Origin: an uncultured Bacteroidales bacterium
Lineage (GTDB): Bacteria; Bacteroidota; Bacteroidia; Bacteroidales; Paludibacteraceae
Assembly: GCA_902799875.1 (NCBI GenBank)
Contig: CADCCH010000050.1
Coordinates: 1 to 13,114, forward strand
Direction: 5' to 3'
Length of the DNA: 13,114 bases
The notes under the pieces: generated by a model
Told to the model about the DNA's origin: nothing
The model's database searches: none
Seen by the model: only the letters and a program-made list of their open reading frames with translations
Program-made: the position numbers and the translations under genes
Part shown: positions 1-9,600 of the stretch, in pieces
Position numbering within the stretch: position 1 is the first letter of the stretch
Layout of the letters: every line of letters begins with the position of its first letter

Positions 1-410
1 ATTCTTATCTCCTGAAGCGGTACTTCCTTGGCAGAGGTGCGAACCTTCTGGATGTTGTCAACCACCTTCATGCCTTCAAGCAGGTTGGTAGCTATGGCGC
101 CTTTGGAGTTCAGAGTCTGTATCACATTCTCAATCACAAAGCCGTGATTCTGAGCCGCACCCTTGTATGCACCAAAGTCATTCTCATGAGTAGGCTCCTT
201 TAGCTCTGGCATCTCATAGTTCTCCACATGGCAGTGAACCACAGTATCCATGTATTGGCCAGCCACCTTAACGGTACCCTTTGAACCTATAATTGTAACA
301 GAGCTCTCAAGGTTCTTGTCCCACACAGATGTTGAGTAGTTCAAGCTACCCATGCCACCGTTAATAAAGTCAAAGTTCACGCATCCAGTGTCTTCAAACT
401 CAATGAGGTC
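1..410 (-). CDS. Gfo/Idh/MocA-family oxidoreductase, C-terminal domain fragment (both ends missing)
   Basis: Read on the minus strand from 410 down to the window edge, this stretch is one open frame of about 136 codons with no stop. It begins DLIEFEDTG and contains VNFDFINGGMGSLNYSTSVW, then SSVTIIGSKGTVKV, a Y-E-M-P-E-L segment, and near the end EGMKVVDNIQKVRTS. This pattern is the C-terminal substrate-binding domain of NAD(P)-dependent Gfo/Idh/MocA sugar dehydrogenases, resembling those that act on nucleotide sugars in surface polysaccharide synthesis. The NAD-binding Rossmann domain should lie to the right of 410 but is absent: the sequence switches there to a rel gene on the other strand. 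The C-terminus runs off the left edge. GC content is lower (about mid-40s % in lines counted by hand) and codons such as ATA, CTA and AGA appear, unlike the genes that follow. Family call is fairly sure; substrate is unknown. Confidence 0.82.
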
Positions 411-414
411 TTTG
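390..414. other. Breakpoint between oxidoreductase fragment and rel fragment
   Basis: Two unrelated coding sequences on opposite strands meet here with no intergenic bases. Minus-strand family-like sequence (D-L-I-E-F-E-D-T-G) runs up to 410. Plus-strand RelA/SpoT-like sequence (N-E-V-F-V-F-T-P-K-G) is recognisable from about 402. Bases 390-410 read sensibly in both genes, so the join may sit within a short stretch shared by both, and its exact base cannot be fixed. GC and codon use change at the same point. This could be a metagenome assembly chimera, which I favour, or a real rearrangement. Confidence 0.75.
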
Positions 415-1460
415 TGTTCACTCCGAAAGGTGAGATCAAGACCATGCCTCTGGGTTCAACCGCACTGGATTTTGCGTTCCTGCTCCACTCGGAGATCGGT
501 GAGCATTGTATCGGTGCCAAGGTGAACCATACGCTCGTGCCGCTGAGTTATCAGCTTAAGGGCGGTGACCAGGTCGAGGTGCTGACCTCCAACAGCCAGC
601 ACCCGCAGAAAGAGTGGTTGGGGATGGTCACTACTGCCAAAGCCAAGAAGAGTCTGAATCAGTATTTCCTCAAAGAGGAACGGCGGTATATCAAGCACGG
701 CGAACGGCTCGTGAACGATGCCATCGGTATGGACAAGGACCTGTCCGCCAACAAAGACCTGGCACTCTCGCGCCTCATGGCTTTCTACGCGATGGACCGT
801 CCGGATGACTTGTACGCCGAAGTGGGACAAGGTGCTATCCGGCTGGATAATGTACACGACATCGTCTTCCCCAAACGCGGATGGAAAGCGTTTATACCGT
901 TCTTGGGAAATGATAAAATGAGCGCGGCTAAGCCGCTCAATGATACGCCTGCGGCGTCTAATGAGGAAACGAAAGAAGGCCAAAAGCCCAAGAAGAAAGA
1001 GGCGAAAGAGATCGTGCTGACGGACGAGAACCTCGGGAAAGAGTATATCCTCAGTCACTGCTGTCACCCTATTCCGGGCGACGAGGTGTTGGGATACAAA
1101 GACGAGAAAGGGCAGATGTTCATTCACAAAGTGGACTGTCCGGAGGCGGCAATATTGAAGACCAGCTACGGCAAACGGATTTACTCTGCGACCTGGAACA
1201 CCCACCGTGTACAATCCTTCGTAGAGACGATCGAGCTCAAGGGTATAGACAAGTTCGGTGTGTTCATCCATGTGCTGCAAGCCATCACGACGGATTTTCA
1301 TATCAACCTGCGTGCGATCAACATCTCCAGCGAGGACGGTATCTTCAAAGGCACGATGGAGCTGTATGTGTATGACAAATCGGAGTTGGAACAATTACTG
1401 AAAGCAATCCGTAAAATCGATGATATAAAAGAAGTTAAACGAGTGATCGTTGACAACTGA
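414..1460 (+). CDS. RelA/SpoT-family (p)ppGpp synthetase/hydrolase, C-terminal half only
   Basis: This is the regulatory half of a long Rel enzyme, which makes and degrades the stringent-response alarmone (p)ppGpp. Numbering from the GTG at 414, the TGS domain covers about residues 1-60 (FTPKGEIKTMPLGSTALDFA). A helical region follows, then the conserved-cysteine or zinc-finger-like domain with HCCHP at 215-219 and VDCPEA at 240-245. An ACT domain covers about 272-346 at the C-terminus. Family members are usually over 700 residues; the HD hydrolase and nucleotidyl synthetase domains that should come first are missing because the sequence switches to another gene near 400. The GTG at 414 is therefore only an in-frame codon, not a credible start; rel-like translation continues a few codons upstream. 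As it stands, the piece could not make or break down (p)ppGpp. The stop lies 13 bases before the next gene. Confidence 0.88.
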   Translation: MFTPKGEIKTMPLGSTALDFAFLLHSEIGEHCIGAKVNHTLVPLSYQLKGGDQVEVLTSNSQHPQKEWLGMVTTAKAKKSLNQYFLKEERRYIKHGERLVNDAIGMDKDLSANKDLALSRLMAFYAMDRPDDLYAEVGQGAIRLDNVHDIVFPKRGWKAFIPFLGNDKMSAAKPLNDTPAASNEETKEGQKPKKKEAKEIVLTDENLGKEYILSHCCHPIPGDEVLGYKDEKGQMFIHKVDCPEAAILKTSYGKRIYSATWNTHRVQSFVETIELKGIDKFGVFIHVLQAITTDFHINLRAINISSEDGIFKGTMELYVYDKSELEQLLKAIRKIDDIKEVKRVIVDN

Positions 1461-1473
1461 CAGTTAAATTTAA

Positions 1474-2565
1474 ATGTTTAAAGATATGAAAAAGATTTTT
1501 AGTACTCTCTTCATGGCTCTCGCAGCAGTAGCCATGATGGCACAAGACCCGGTAATTACATTCGAAAAGACCGAACATGATTTCGGTAAGATCAACGAGG
1601 CAGACGGTCGTGTGTCGGTAGTTTTTGAGTTCAAGAACGAAGGTATGAGTCCGTTGGTACTGAGTAACGTGCGCGCGAGTTGCGGTTGCACGACCCCGAC
1701 CTGGACGAAAGAGCCGGTAGAGCCGGGTCAGAAAGGTAGCATCACGGTCACTTATAACCCGAACGGCCGTCCGGGTCGTTTCCAGAAGACCGTGACCATC
1801 ACGTCCAATGCGACCGAACCGTCGAAACGCGTGTACATCAAGGGTGAGGTGATTCCGAAAGCTGCCCAGCCGGTGAACAAATACACCGTATCCGTCGGTG
1901 CGCTGAGTATGAAAGGCAAAGTGCTCGACCTGGGTACGATCACCAAAGGTGAGAACAAGAACGGCGAGTTGGAGTACGCTAACCTCACGAAAGAAGATCA
2001 TCATGTAGAATTGGCTGTCAACCCGGCAGATAACTATCTGATCAACCAAGTGACCTTGGCAGACATCAAGCCCAACGAGACCGGTAAGTTCATCTTTGCC
2101 CTCGAGTCGCAGTCTCCGAAACTCTACGGTCCGGTAGAACTCTACGCGTATGTCGTTGTGGACGGCAAGAAAGCCATCGAGGAGGCATACAGACTGACCA
2201 TCAAAGCAAACGTAGTGGAGGATTTCAGCAAAATGACGGTCGAAGAGAAACAGCAGGCTCCGATCATCGAAGCTGCAGCCGAGCAGAACGCAGGTAAGAT
2301 CGCTGCCGGTAAGGTACACAAATTTGCGTTCCCGATCAAGAACATCGGTGTGAACCCGCTGGAGGTACGTCGTGTATACTGCGCGGACAAGAACCTCGTT
2401 GTCAAGGCTCCGAAGGCCATCAAGTCCGGCAAGAAAGGTGCGATCAACCTCGAGATCAACGCCAAGGGCATGACCGCCGGTGCGTATAGCCGCGAGGTGA
2501 TCGTGATCACCAACGACTACGCTAACCCGATCAAACGCATCAAGATCAACTTTGTAGTTGAATGA
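1474..2565 (+). CDS. Secreted DUF1573-family protein with tandem Ig-like domains
   Basis: The protein of 363 residues begins with an export signal. The ATG at 1486 (MKKIFSTLFMALAAVAMMAQ) gives a cleaner signal peptide than the ATG at 1474 and is my preferred start, though either would be exported. No Shine-Dalgarno helps to decide. The first domain (about residues 30-125) carries the DUF1573 hallmark A-S-C-G-C-T-T-P, with cysteines 70 and 72 counted from 1474. It lies in a beta-sandwich of the type seen in ASH/MSP-like repeats (HDFGKI, F-K-N-E-G, T-S-N-A). A second, more diverged unit spans about 145-240 and a third about 275-363 (FPIKNIGVNPLEVRRVYC). Such proteins are abundant in Bacteroidetes and their function is poorly defined; a periplasmic or surface binding or scaffold role is inference. 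It overlaps the next gene by four bases, so the two are probably co-transcribed. Confidence 0.87.
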   Translation: MFKDMKKIFSTLFMALAAVAMMAQDPVITFEKTEHDFGKINEADGRVSVVFEFKNEGMSPLVLSNVRASCGCTTPTWTKEPVEPGQKGSITVTYNPNGRPGRFQKTVTITSNATEPSKRVYIKGEVIPKAAQPVNKYTVSVGALSMKGKVLDLGTITKGENKNGELEYANLTKEDHHVELAVNPADNYLINQVTLADIKPNETGKFIFALESQSPKLYGPVELYAYVVVDGKKAIEEAYRLTIKANVVEDFSKMTVEEKQQAPIIEAAAEQNAGKIAAGKVHKFAFPIKNIGVNPLEVRRVYCADKNLVVKAPKAIKSGKKGAINLEINAKGMTAGAYSREVIVITNDYANPIKRIKINFVVE

Positions 2566-3560
2566 TAGACCATCCGGAAAATAGTGCCGAATACAAAGGA
2601 CTGACGGTGAATGCAGGTGTAGAAAACCTGCCTTCCGTCAACCCGTATGCGACTTTCCGCCGCAAGAAGACCGTGCTGAGTCCCGAAGAATATTTCGAGG
2701 GCATCCGTCGCGGGGACATGACTATTCTGAGTCAGGCGGTGACGCTGGTGGAGAGTAACCTGCTGGCGGACCAGGAGATCGCGCAGAAAGTGATCGAGCT
2801 CTGCCTACCCTACGCCGGCAACTCAATCCGTGTAGGTATCACCGGTGTACCGGGAGCCGGCAAATCGACCTTCATCGAGGCGCTCGGCAGCGAACTGTGC
2901 GACCACGGCAAGAAACTCGCCGTACTGGCTATCGACCCCTCGTCCGAACGCAGCAAAGGTTCGATCTTAGGCGACAAGACGCGTATGAACGAGTTGTCCG
3001 TCAAATCGAATGCTTTCATTCGTCCCAGCCCAAGTGCGGGTTCGTTGGGCGGTGTGGCACGTAAGACACGCGAGACGATTGTGCTCTGCGAGGCGGCAGG
3101 ATTCGATACGATTCTCCTGGAGACGGTCGGTGTGGGTCAGTCTGAGACGGCCGCCCACTCGATGGTGGACTATTTCCTCTTGCTGCAAGTGACCGGAACA
3201 GGCGACGAGTTACAGGGCATCAAACGCGGTATCATGGAGATGGCAGACGGTATCGCCATCAACAAATGCGACGGTAATAATATTGAACGCGCACGCGCCG
3301 CGCGCGTAAGTTTCAAGAACGCCCTGATGCTTTTCCCGCCCTCCGAGTCCGGCTGGAAACCCGAGGCAATATGCTGCTCGTCCATCGATCATACCGGAGT
3401 TATGGAGGTTTGGCAGAACATCGAAGACTATATCGCGTTCACCAAACAGAACGGGTATTTTGATGCCCATCGTACGGAACAGGCCAAGTACTGGATGTAC
3501 GAGACGATCAACCAGGCATTGTTGGACGGCTTCTATAAGAACAGATGGAGCACCAGATAG
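2562..3560 (+). CDS. meaB: Methylmalonyl-CoA mutase-associated GTPase MeaB (ArgK family)
   Basis: MeaB is a G3E-type P-loop GTPase that loads and protects adenosylcobalamin-dependent methylmalonyl-CoA mutase in the cytoplasm, supporting interconversion of succinyl-CoA and methylmalonyl-CoA. The 332 residues match the usual family length. Visible motifs are the Walker A loop GVPGAGKST at 95-103, the family signature AIDPSSERSKGSILGDKTRM, the switch-region ETVGVGQSE, and the guanine-specificity motif NKCD at 234-237 (the third position varies in the family). The ATG overlaps the stop of the DUF1573 gene as ATGA, which suggests translational coupling. The mutase subunits are not in this window, so the link to propionate metabolism rests on the family. 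A 72-base gap follows before dnaB. Confidence 0.93.
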   Translation: MIDHPENSAEYKGLTVNAGVENLPSVNPYATFRRKKTVLSPEEYFEGIRRGDMTILSQAVTLVESNLLADQEIAQKVIELCLPYAGNSIRVGITGVPGAGKSTFIEALGSELCDHGKKLAVLAIDPSSERSKGSILGDKTRMNELSVKSNAFIRPSPSAGSLGGVARKTRETIVLCEAAGFDTILLETVGVGQSETAAHSMVDYFLLLQVTGTGDELQGIKRGIMEMADGIAINKCDGNNIERARAARVSFKNALMLFPPSESGWKPEAICCSSIDHTGVMEVWQNIEDYIAFTKQNGYFDAHRTEQAKYWMYETINQALLDGFYKNRWSTR

Positions 3561-3632
3561 AAGTAGCCGAAAGGCAAGTGCTCAATAACGAGATCAGCAG
3601 TTTTATTGCTGCGCATAACTTATTAACTGCAT

Positions 3633-5156
3633 ATGGCAGGAACAAGCAGAAATAGCAAACGTACCACCACGACCATCATCAAGGTCGGTGCCAACGAGGC
3701 CGGTAAGTTACCCCCTCAGGCGCAGGAGTTGGAAGACTCCGTGTTGGGTGCGATCATGTTGGAGAAAGATGCCTACGGAACGGTAGCGGACTTGCTGCGT
3801 CCGGAGGTGTTCTATAAGGACCAGAACCGCATCGTCTATGAGGCGATCCGTGAACTCGCCGCCAAAGATCAACCGATTGACCTGATGACCGTGGTTGAGA
3901 AACTCCAGACACAGGGTACGTTGGAGAAAGCCGGTGGTGTGGTCTATATATCGGAATTAACGCGTCGCGTGTCTTCGACCGCGCACTTGCGTTACCACGC
4001 GGAGATCATCGCCAAGAAAGCGACCGCGCGTGACGTCATTGCCCTCGCTGCCCAGATTGAAGAGATGGGATTTGACGAGACGCAAGACGTGGACGAACTG
4101 ATGCAGACCGCGGAAGCCGGTATCTTTGAGATCAGTCAACGTTCGCAGAAACGCGATGTGACGCAGATCGACCCCGTCATCGAGGAGGCCTTCAAACGCA
4201 TGGAGAAAGCGGCGAAGAACACCGGTTCGATATCCGGCATCCCGTCCGGTTTCAATGCGTTGGACAAGATCACTTCCGGTTGGCAGAGTCCCGACCTCGT
4301 CATCATTGCTGCCCGTCCCGCGATGGGTAAGACTGCTTTTGTACTCTCGATGGCGAAACATATGGCTATTGACCGCGAGATCCCGACAGCTGTCTTCAGT
4401 CTGGAGATGAGTAACGTACAACTCGTGAATCGTCTGATCATGAACGTATGCGAGCTCGAAGGCGAGAAGATCAAAACCGGTAAGATGAGCAAAGAGGACG
4501 CCAAGCGTCTGAATACGAAGATCAACATCATGAAAGGCAAACCGCTCTATTTGGACGATACGCCTTCGTTGTCGATCTTTGAGTTGCGTTCCAAAGCGCG
4601 TAAACTGGTGCGCGAACATGACGTGAAGATCATCATCATCGACTATTTGCAGCTGATGAACGCACAGGGTACGTCCTTCGGTAGCCGTGAGCAAGAGGTA
4701 AGTATCATCTCGCGCGGTCTGAAGGGTCTGGCCAAAGAGTTGGACATTCCTATCATCGCGCTCTCGCAGTTAAACCGTGGTGTGGAAGCACGTCAGGGTG
4801 TAGAGGGTAAGACCCCGCAGTTGGCGGACTTGCGTGAATCCGGTGCGATCGAACAGGATGCCGACCTCGTATGCTTCATCCACCGTCCGGAGTATTACCA
4901 TCTGTACAACGATGACAAGACCGGTAAGGACCTGCGTGGTCTGGCGCAGATCATCGTTGCCAAGCACCGTAACGGTGCCACGGACAGCATCTGGTTGCGG
5001 TTCAGGGGCAAATATGCCAAGTTCCAGAACGAGGACGAAGCCATCGATCCGGATGAGCAGAACAGCGTCATGCCGATGGCAGACGACAACAACAGTATGA
5101 CCTTCCAGTCGAGTATGAACACGATGGGAGAAGATTTAAGTCAATATCAATTATAA
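3633..5156 (+). CDS. dnaB: Replicative DNA helicase DnaB
   Basis: DnaB is the hexameric 5'-3' helicase that unwinds DNA at the replication fork and recruits primase. The product of 507 residues has the N-terminal DnaB domain from about residue 25 (LPPQAQELEDSVLGAIMLEK) to about 130. A linker and helical hairpin follow, then the RecA-like C-terminal ATPase from about 205. The Walker A motif ARPAMGKT is at 227-234, FSLEM follows it, the Walker B aspartate of IIIIDYLQLM is D337, and LSQLNRGVEAR and DLRESGAIEQDAD follow. A short charged tail ends the protein. No intein or insertion is visible. The first 24 residues are a basic, threonine-rich extension typical of Bacteroidetes copies. The stop is six bases before asnS. 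Confidence 0.97.
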   Translation: MAGTSRNSKRTTTTIIKVGANEAGKLPPQAQELEDSVLGAIMLEKDAYGTVADLLRPEVFYKDQNRIVYEAIRELAAKDQPIDLMTVVEKLQTQGTLEKAGGVVYISELTRRVSSTAHLRYHAEIIAKKATARDVIALAAQIEEMGFDETQDVDELMQTAEAGIFEISQRSQKRDVTQIDPVIEEAFKRMEKAAKNTGSISGIPSGFNALDKITSGWQSPDLVIIAARPAMGKTAFVLSMAKHMAIDREIPTAVFSLEMSNVQLVNRLIMNVCELEGEKIKTGKMSKEDAKRLNTKINIMKGKPLYLDDTPSLSIFELRSKARKLVREHDVKIIIIDYLQLMNAQGTSFGSREQEVSIISRGLKGLAKELDIPIIALSQLNRGVEARQGVEGKTPQLADLRESGAIEQDADLVCFIHRPEYYHLYNDDKTGKDLRGLAQIIVAKHRNGATDSIWLRFRGKYAKFQNEDEAIDPDEQNSVMPMADDNNSMTFQSSMNTMGEDLSQYQL

Positions 5157-5162
5157 CAATAT

Positions 5163-6560
5163 ATGCAAAGAACAGTAATTATAGACGCATTGAAACGCAC
5201 CGACTTTGGTGCACAGATCAACGTCCGCGGCTGGGTGCGTAGCCGTCGTGGCAATAAGCAGGTTTCTTTTATCGCCCTCAACGACGGTTCGACCATTAAG
5301 AACATCCAGATCGTAGTGGACTTGGAGAAATTCGATGAGGAGCGTCTCAAACCCGTGACGACCGGTTCATGTATCTCGGCCACGGGTATCCTGGTAGAGA
5401 GTCAAGGAGCAGGTCAGGCGGTGGAGATCCAGTTGACAGATCTGGAGGTGTACGGCACTGCCGATCCGGAGAAATATCCGCTGCAGAAGAAAGGTCTGAG
5501 TATGGAGTTCCTGCGCACGATTGCGCATCTGCGTCCGCGTACGAACACGTTTGGTGCGGTCTTCCGTATTCGACACAATATGGCGATGGCTATCCACAGC
5601 TATTTCCATGAGCACGGTTATTTCTATTTCCATACCCCGCTTATCACCGCAAGTGACTGCGAGGGTGCCGGACAGATGTTCCAGGTAACGACCAAGAACC
5701 TCTACAACCTCAAGTTCGACGACAAGGGTCAGATCGACTACTCCGATGATTTCTTCGGTAAGCAAGCCGCGCTGACGGTCAGCGGTCAGCTCGAGGGTGA
5801 GTTAGGTGCGATGGCTCTCGGTAAGATTTACACTTTCGGTCCGACTTTCCGTGCGGAGAACAGTAATACTCCGCGTCACCTGGCCGAGTTCTGGATGATC
5901 GAGCCGGAAGTAGCCTTCATCCAAAAAGACGAACTGATGGACCTTGAGGAGGACTTCATCAAGTACTGTGTCCGCTGGGCACTCGAGCATTGTATGGACG
6001 ATCTGGAGTTCCTCAACCAGTTTGTGGACAAGGGTCTGATTGAGCGTCTGAAGAGCGTTGTAGATACCGAATTCGTTCGTTTGCCATACACCGATGGTAT
6101 TCGCATACTTCAGGAGGCTATCAAGAACGGTAAGAAGTTTGAGTTCCCCTGTGAGTGGGGCGATGACTTGAGTTCAGAGCACGAGCGTTTCCTGGTAGAG
6201 GAACACTTCAAGAAACCGGTTATCATGACGGACTATCCGAAGAATATCAAGGCCTTCTATATGAAGATCAACGAGGACGGCAAGACGGTTCAAGGTACGG
6301 ATGTTCTCTTCCCGCAGATCGGTGAGATCATCGGTGGTAGTGTCCGTGAGGAGAGTCTGGAGCTGCTCAACGAAGAGATCGAGCGTCGTCATATTCCGAT
6401 GAAGGATATGTGGTGGTATCTGGATACCCGTCGTTTCGGTAGCGCACCGCACGCAGGTTTCGGTCTGGGCTTCGAGCGTCTGATGCTCTTTGTAACGGGC
6501 ATGCAGAACATACGCGACGTGATTCCGTTCCCGCGTACACCGAAAACAGCAGAATTTTAA
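5163..6560 (+). CDS. asnS: Asparaginyl-tRNA synthetase
   Basis: This class IIb aminoacyl-tRNA synthetase charges tRNA-Asn with asparagine. The N-terminal OB-fold anticodon-binding domain covers about residues 10-115 ([20 protein letters not shown]). The catalytic domain follows, with motif 2 around F229-R230-A231-E232 ([16 protein letters not shown]) and motif 3 as GFGLGFER at 432-439. The C-terminus [11 protein letters not shown] is typical of AsnRS and differs from the AspRS ending. A length of 465 residues is normal. The start ATG lies six bases after the dnaB stop. Having AsnRS suggests direct charging of tRNA-Asn, although an amidotransferase route elsewhere in the genome cannot be excluded. 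Confidence 0.96.
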   Translation: MQRTVIIDALKRTDFGAQINVRGWVRSRRGNKQVSFIALNDGSTIKNIQIVVDLEKFDEERLKPVTTGSCISATGILVESQGAGQAVEIQLTDLEVYGTADPEKYPLQKKGLSMEFLRTIAHLRPRTNTFGAVFRIRHNMAMAIHSYFHEHGYFYFHTPLITASDCEGAGQMFQVTTKNLYNLKFDDKGQIDYSDDFFGKQAALTVSGQLEGELGAMALGKIYTFGPTFRAENSNTPRHLAEFWMIEPEVAFIQKDELMDLEEDFIKYCVRWALEHCMDDLEFLNQFVDKGLIERLKSVVDTEFVRLPYTDGIRILQEAIKNGKKFEFPCEWGDDLSSEHERFLVEEHFKKPVIMTDYPKNIKAFYMKINEDGKTVQGTDVLFPQIGEIIGGSVREESLELLNEEIERRHIPMKDMWWYLDTRRFGSAPHAGFGLGFERLMLFVTGMQNIRDVIPFPRTPKTAEF

Positions 6561-6603
6561 TTTAAATAAATATTATCCATAAAAACACTAACAAACAATC
6601 GTT

Positions 6604-9600
6604 ATGAGAAACAAACTCTTTTCACTGGTGTTTCTGTTAGCAATTGCCCTAACGGCTTTTGCCGAAACATCACTCAAGGGTCGAGTGATCGATGACGCGA
6701 CACAACTTCCGGTTGTAGGAGCCAAAGTCACACTCGCTAATCAGAACATTTCCACGACGACCAATGCCAACGGTGACTTCCTGTTACTGTATCTGGATCC
6801 GATGGACGAAGAGGTATTGGTGGAAGCGGACGGTTTTGTTCCTGCTCTGGAGTTAATCGCCATCCGTGAGAACCAAGCTAACGAGATGGAGCCGATCATT
6901 CTTCATCAAGACATCGTCAGTCAGCAACAAGATGAGATCCTGCTGAACTTGACGGAAGAAGAGATGTCGGATGATGAGGGTCGCTCGCAAGCGCAAGCTT
7001 CGTCTTCATCGGCTTCGACGGATGTGTTTAACGCGACGACCTCTTTTGCATGGTCCACCGCTCGTTACCGCAACCGTGGTTACGAATCAAAGACAGAGAC
7101 CTATTACATCGAGGGTCTGCCGTTCAACTCCGCAGAGCGTGGTCAGTTCAACTATTCCGCGATGGGCGGTCTGAACGACGCAAGCCGTTACAAAGAGGTA
7201 CTGAACCCGATGGAAGCTTCTAACTTCGGTTTTGGCGGAATCGGTCAGATGACCAACTACATGATGGGTGCAACCCGTTATGCACAGGGTTGGAAAGTAG
7301 GTGTAGCCGGTACGAACCGTAACTACAAAGCACGTCTGAACGCTACCTACTCCACCGGTCTGATGAACAACGGCTGGGCTGTCACGGCTCAATTGGCGTA
7401 CCGCTTCTCGCCGTACATCGATACCAAGGGTATCTTAGGTGAAGGTATCAAGTACTACTCCTTAGGTTACTTCCTTACGGCAGAGCGCGTTTGGGACAAT
7501 GCCCGTTTGAAATTGATTACCTTTGGTGCACCCACCGAGCGCGGACAGAACGCAGCCGTAACGCAAGAGGTGTATGACCTGACCGGTTCTATCTACTACA
7601 ACCCCTATTGGGGCCACCAGAACGGCAAGATGCGTAACAGCCGTATCGTGAAGTCATACGATCCGACCTTCATCGCTGCTTACGAGTGGAAGATTGACGA
7701 TATGCAACGACTCAAAGCAGCCGTAGGTTATCACTACTCGATGTATTCGAACTCGGCGCTGAACTACTACAACGCACCGGATCCGCGTCCGGACTACTAC
7801 CGTAACATGCCTTCGTTCTACTGGGACGGTCAAATCGCTAACCCGTATTACGATAGCTCATCCGATCAGCTCTACGATGCTGACGGAAAATTGTACGGCT
7901 GGGGCTTGTTCATCGGTGAGGATATGAACGGCAACTCACTGGGTTCCGCTTTCGTAGGTGACGACGGAAACTTAGTCGGTCCGTCTATCAACAAAGAGGA
8001 ATATAACCGTTTGGTTAACCTCTGGAAGAACCGCGACGATAAGACGACGCAGATTGACTGGTCCAACCTGTATGCAGCCAACTACTCGAATAACATCCAG
8101 AATCCGAAAGGTTCGGCACGTTATATTTTGGAGCGCCGTCACAATGACATCCAGGAGGCTACAGCGATGTTGAACTACCAGAATACGCAGTATGAGCACT
8201 TGAAGATGACAGCCGGTCTGGAAGGACGCTTCTCGCAAGGTATCCACTACAAAACGATCGATGATCTGTTAGGTGGTAATCAATGGATTGATATCGATGC
8301 ATTCGCAGATCGTGATATCAAGGACTTGGCGTCCAACAGCGGTTTCACGCAGAGCGATATCGCTAATGTAGTAAAGAACGAGATTCGTGACGGTTATAAC
8401 AACGTCATCACTGATACCAAGCGTCATTTCGGTTATGATTATCGCATTAACTTGGGTATGTTGAGAGGCTGGTTCCAAAACGAATGGACCTTCAACGAGG
8501 TGGATGTATATTATGCTTTGGCACTCAATTTCACCACCATGCAGCGTAGTACAAACATGTACAACGGACGCGCTTGGTATCTGACCACCTTGGCCATGCA
8601 GCACGATGCGAAGAACGGTACAGACACGTACTGGAGATACCTCGGTCATAAAGCGCTGAAACAAATGGAGAACGGTCAAGTCAACGCACCGGGTAATATT
8701 CTCGTAGGTGATGCACACTATTTCTTCGATCCGGCATTCAAAGCAGGTGTGGTATATAAGATCAACGGACGTAACCGATTGAAACTCAATGCGTTAGCAG
8801 AGACCGTAGCACCGTACGCACGTGATGCGTATATCTCGCAACGTGTTCACGATCGCGTGGTTGCTCCGATTTACACGCACGACAACGCCAAAGATCTGAA
8901 GCAATTCTATGCAGCCAGTGAGAAAGTTGTTTCCACCGACCTGACGTATGAGTTCAACTACCCGATCGTTCGCGGACGTGTAACGGGCTTCTTTACGCAG
9001 AGCTGGGATGGAACGGAGCTCAACGGTTACTACGATGACGAGGCACGTACTTTCGTGAACCAAGCCATGACCGGTATCGATAAACGCTACCTGGGCGTAG
9101 AAGCAGCATTGGCATTTAAGTTAGGTAACTACTTCACCCTGACCGGTGTGGCCAGCGTAGGTGACTACCGTTATACGAGTGACGCTATGTCCGTTACTTC
9201 AGCTGAAAACGGTATGCCGATGACCAAGGACTTCTCCGATCAGAGCCTCGTCTTCGAAACCACCGATAAGGTACTGCTCAAGGGTCTGCGTCTGTCAACC
9301 GGTCCGCAAGTGAACGCCAGTTTGAAACTCTCGTTCTTCCACTCGAAGATGTGGTTTGCTGACTTGACCCTCAACTACCACGATTGGAACTACCTGTCGG
9401 TAGCTCCGAGCCGTCGTATGCAAGGTCTGTTCACCGGTCGTCGCGTGGATGGCACCTCTGTTAACGGTTGGTTTGGTGATGCTTATGCAAATGCTATCCA
9501 GACAACCGATAACCGTGAGTCCTCCTCCGAAATCGACGAGAACGGTAATGTTACCTATAGCGACAACACGGTGCTGGATCAGTATGGTGTACCGGTACTC

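Noticed and set aside
456..1394. 312-residue minus-strand open frame opposite rel
   Set aside because: It lies wholly antisense to recognisable rel domains, is rich in arginine, histidine and valine like typical shadow translations, and has no recognisable motif.
1435..2319. 294-residue minus-strand open frame opposite the DUF1573 gene
   Set aside because: It is antisense to a well-supported gene and shows no domain or plausible start context; high-GC codon bias readily creates such frames.
3595..3611. Hairpin in the gap before dnaB as a terminator
   Set aside because: The stem has only five base pairs and no following T-tract, so chance is enough to explain it.
3545..3655. Small 36-codon plus-strand frame (MEHQIEVAERQVL...) bridging meaB and dnaB
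   Set aside because: It overlaps the end of meaB and the start of dnaB in another frame. It has no start signal and no recognisable family, and the intergenic part alone is too short to show coding bias.
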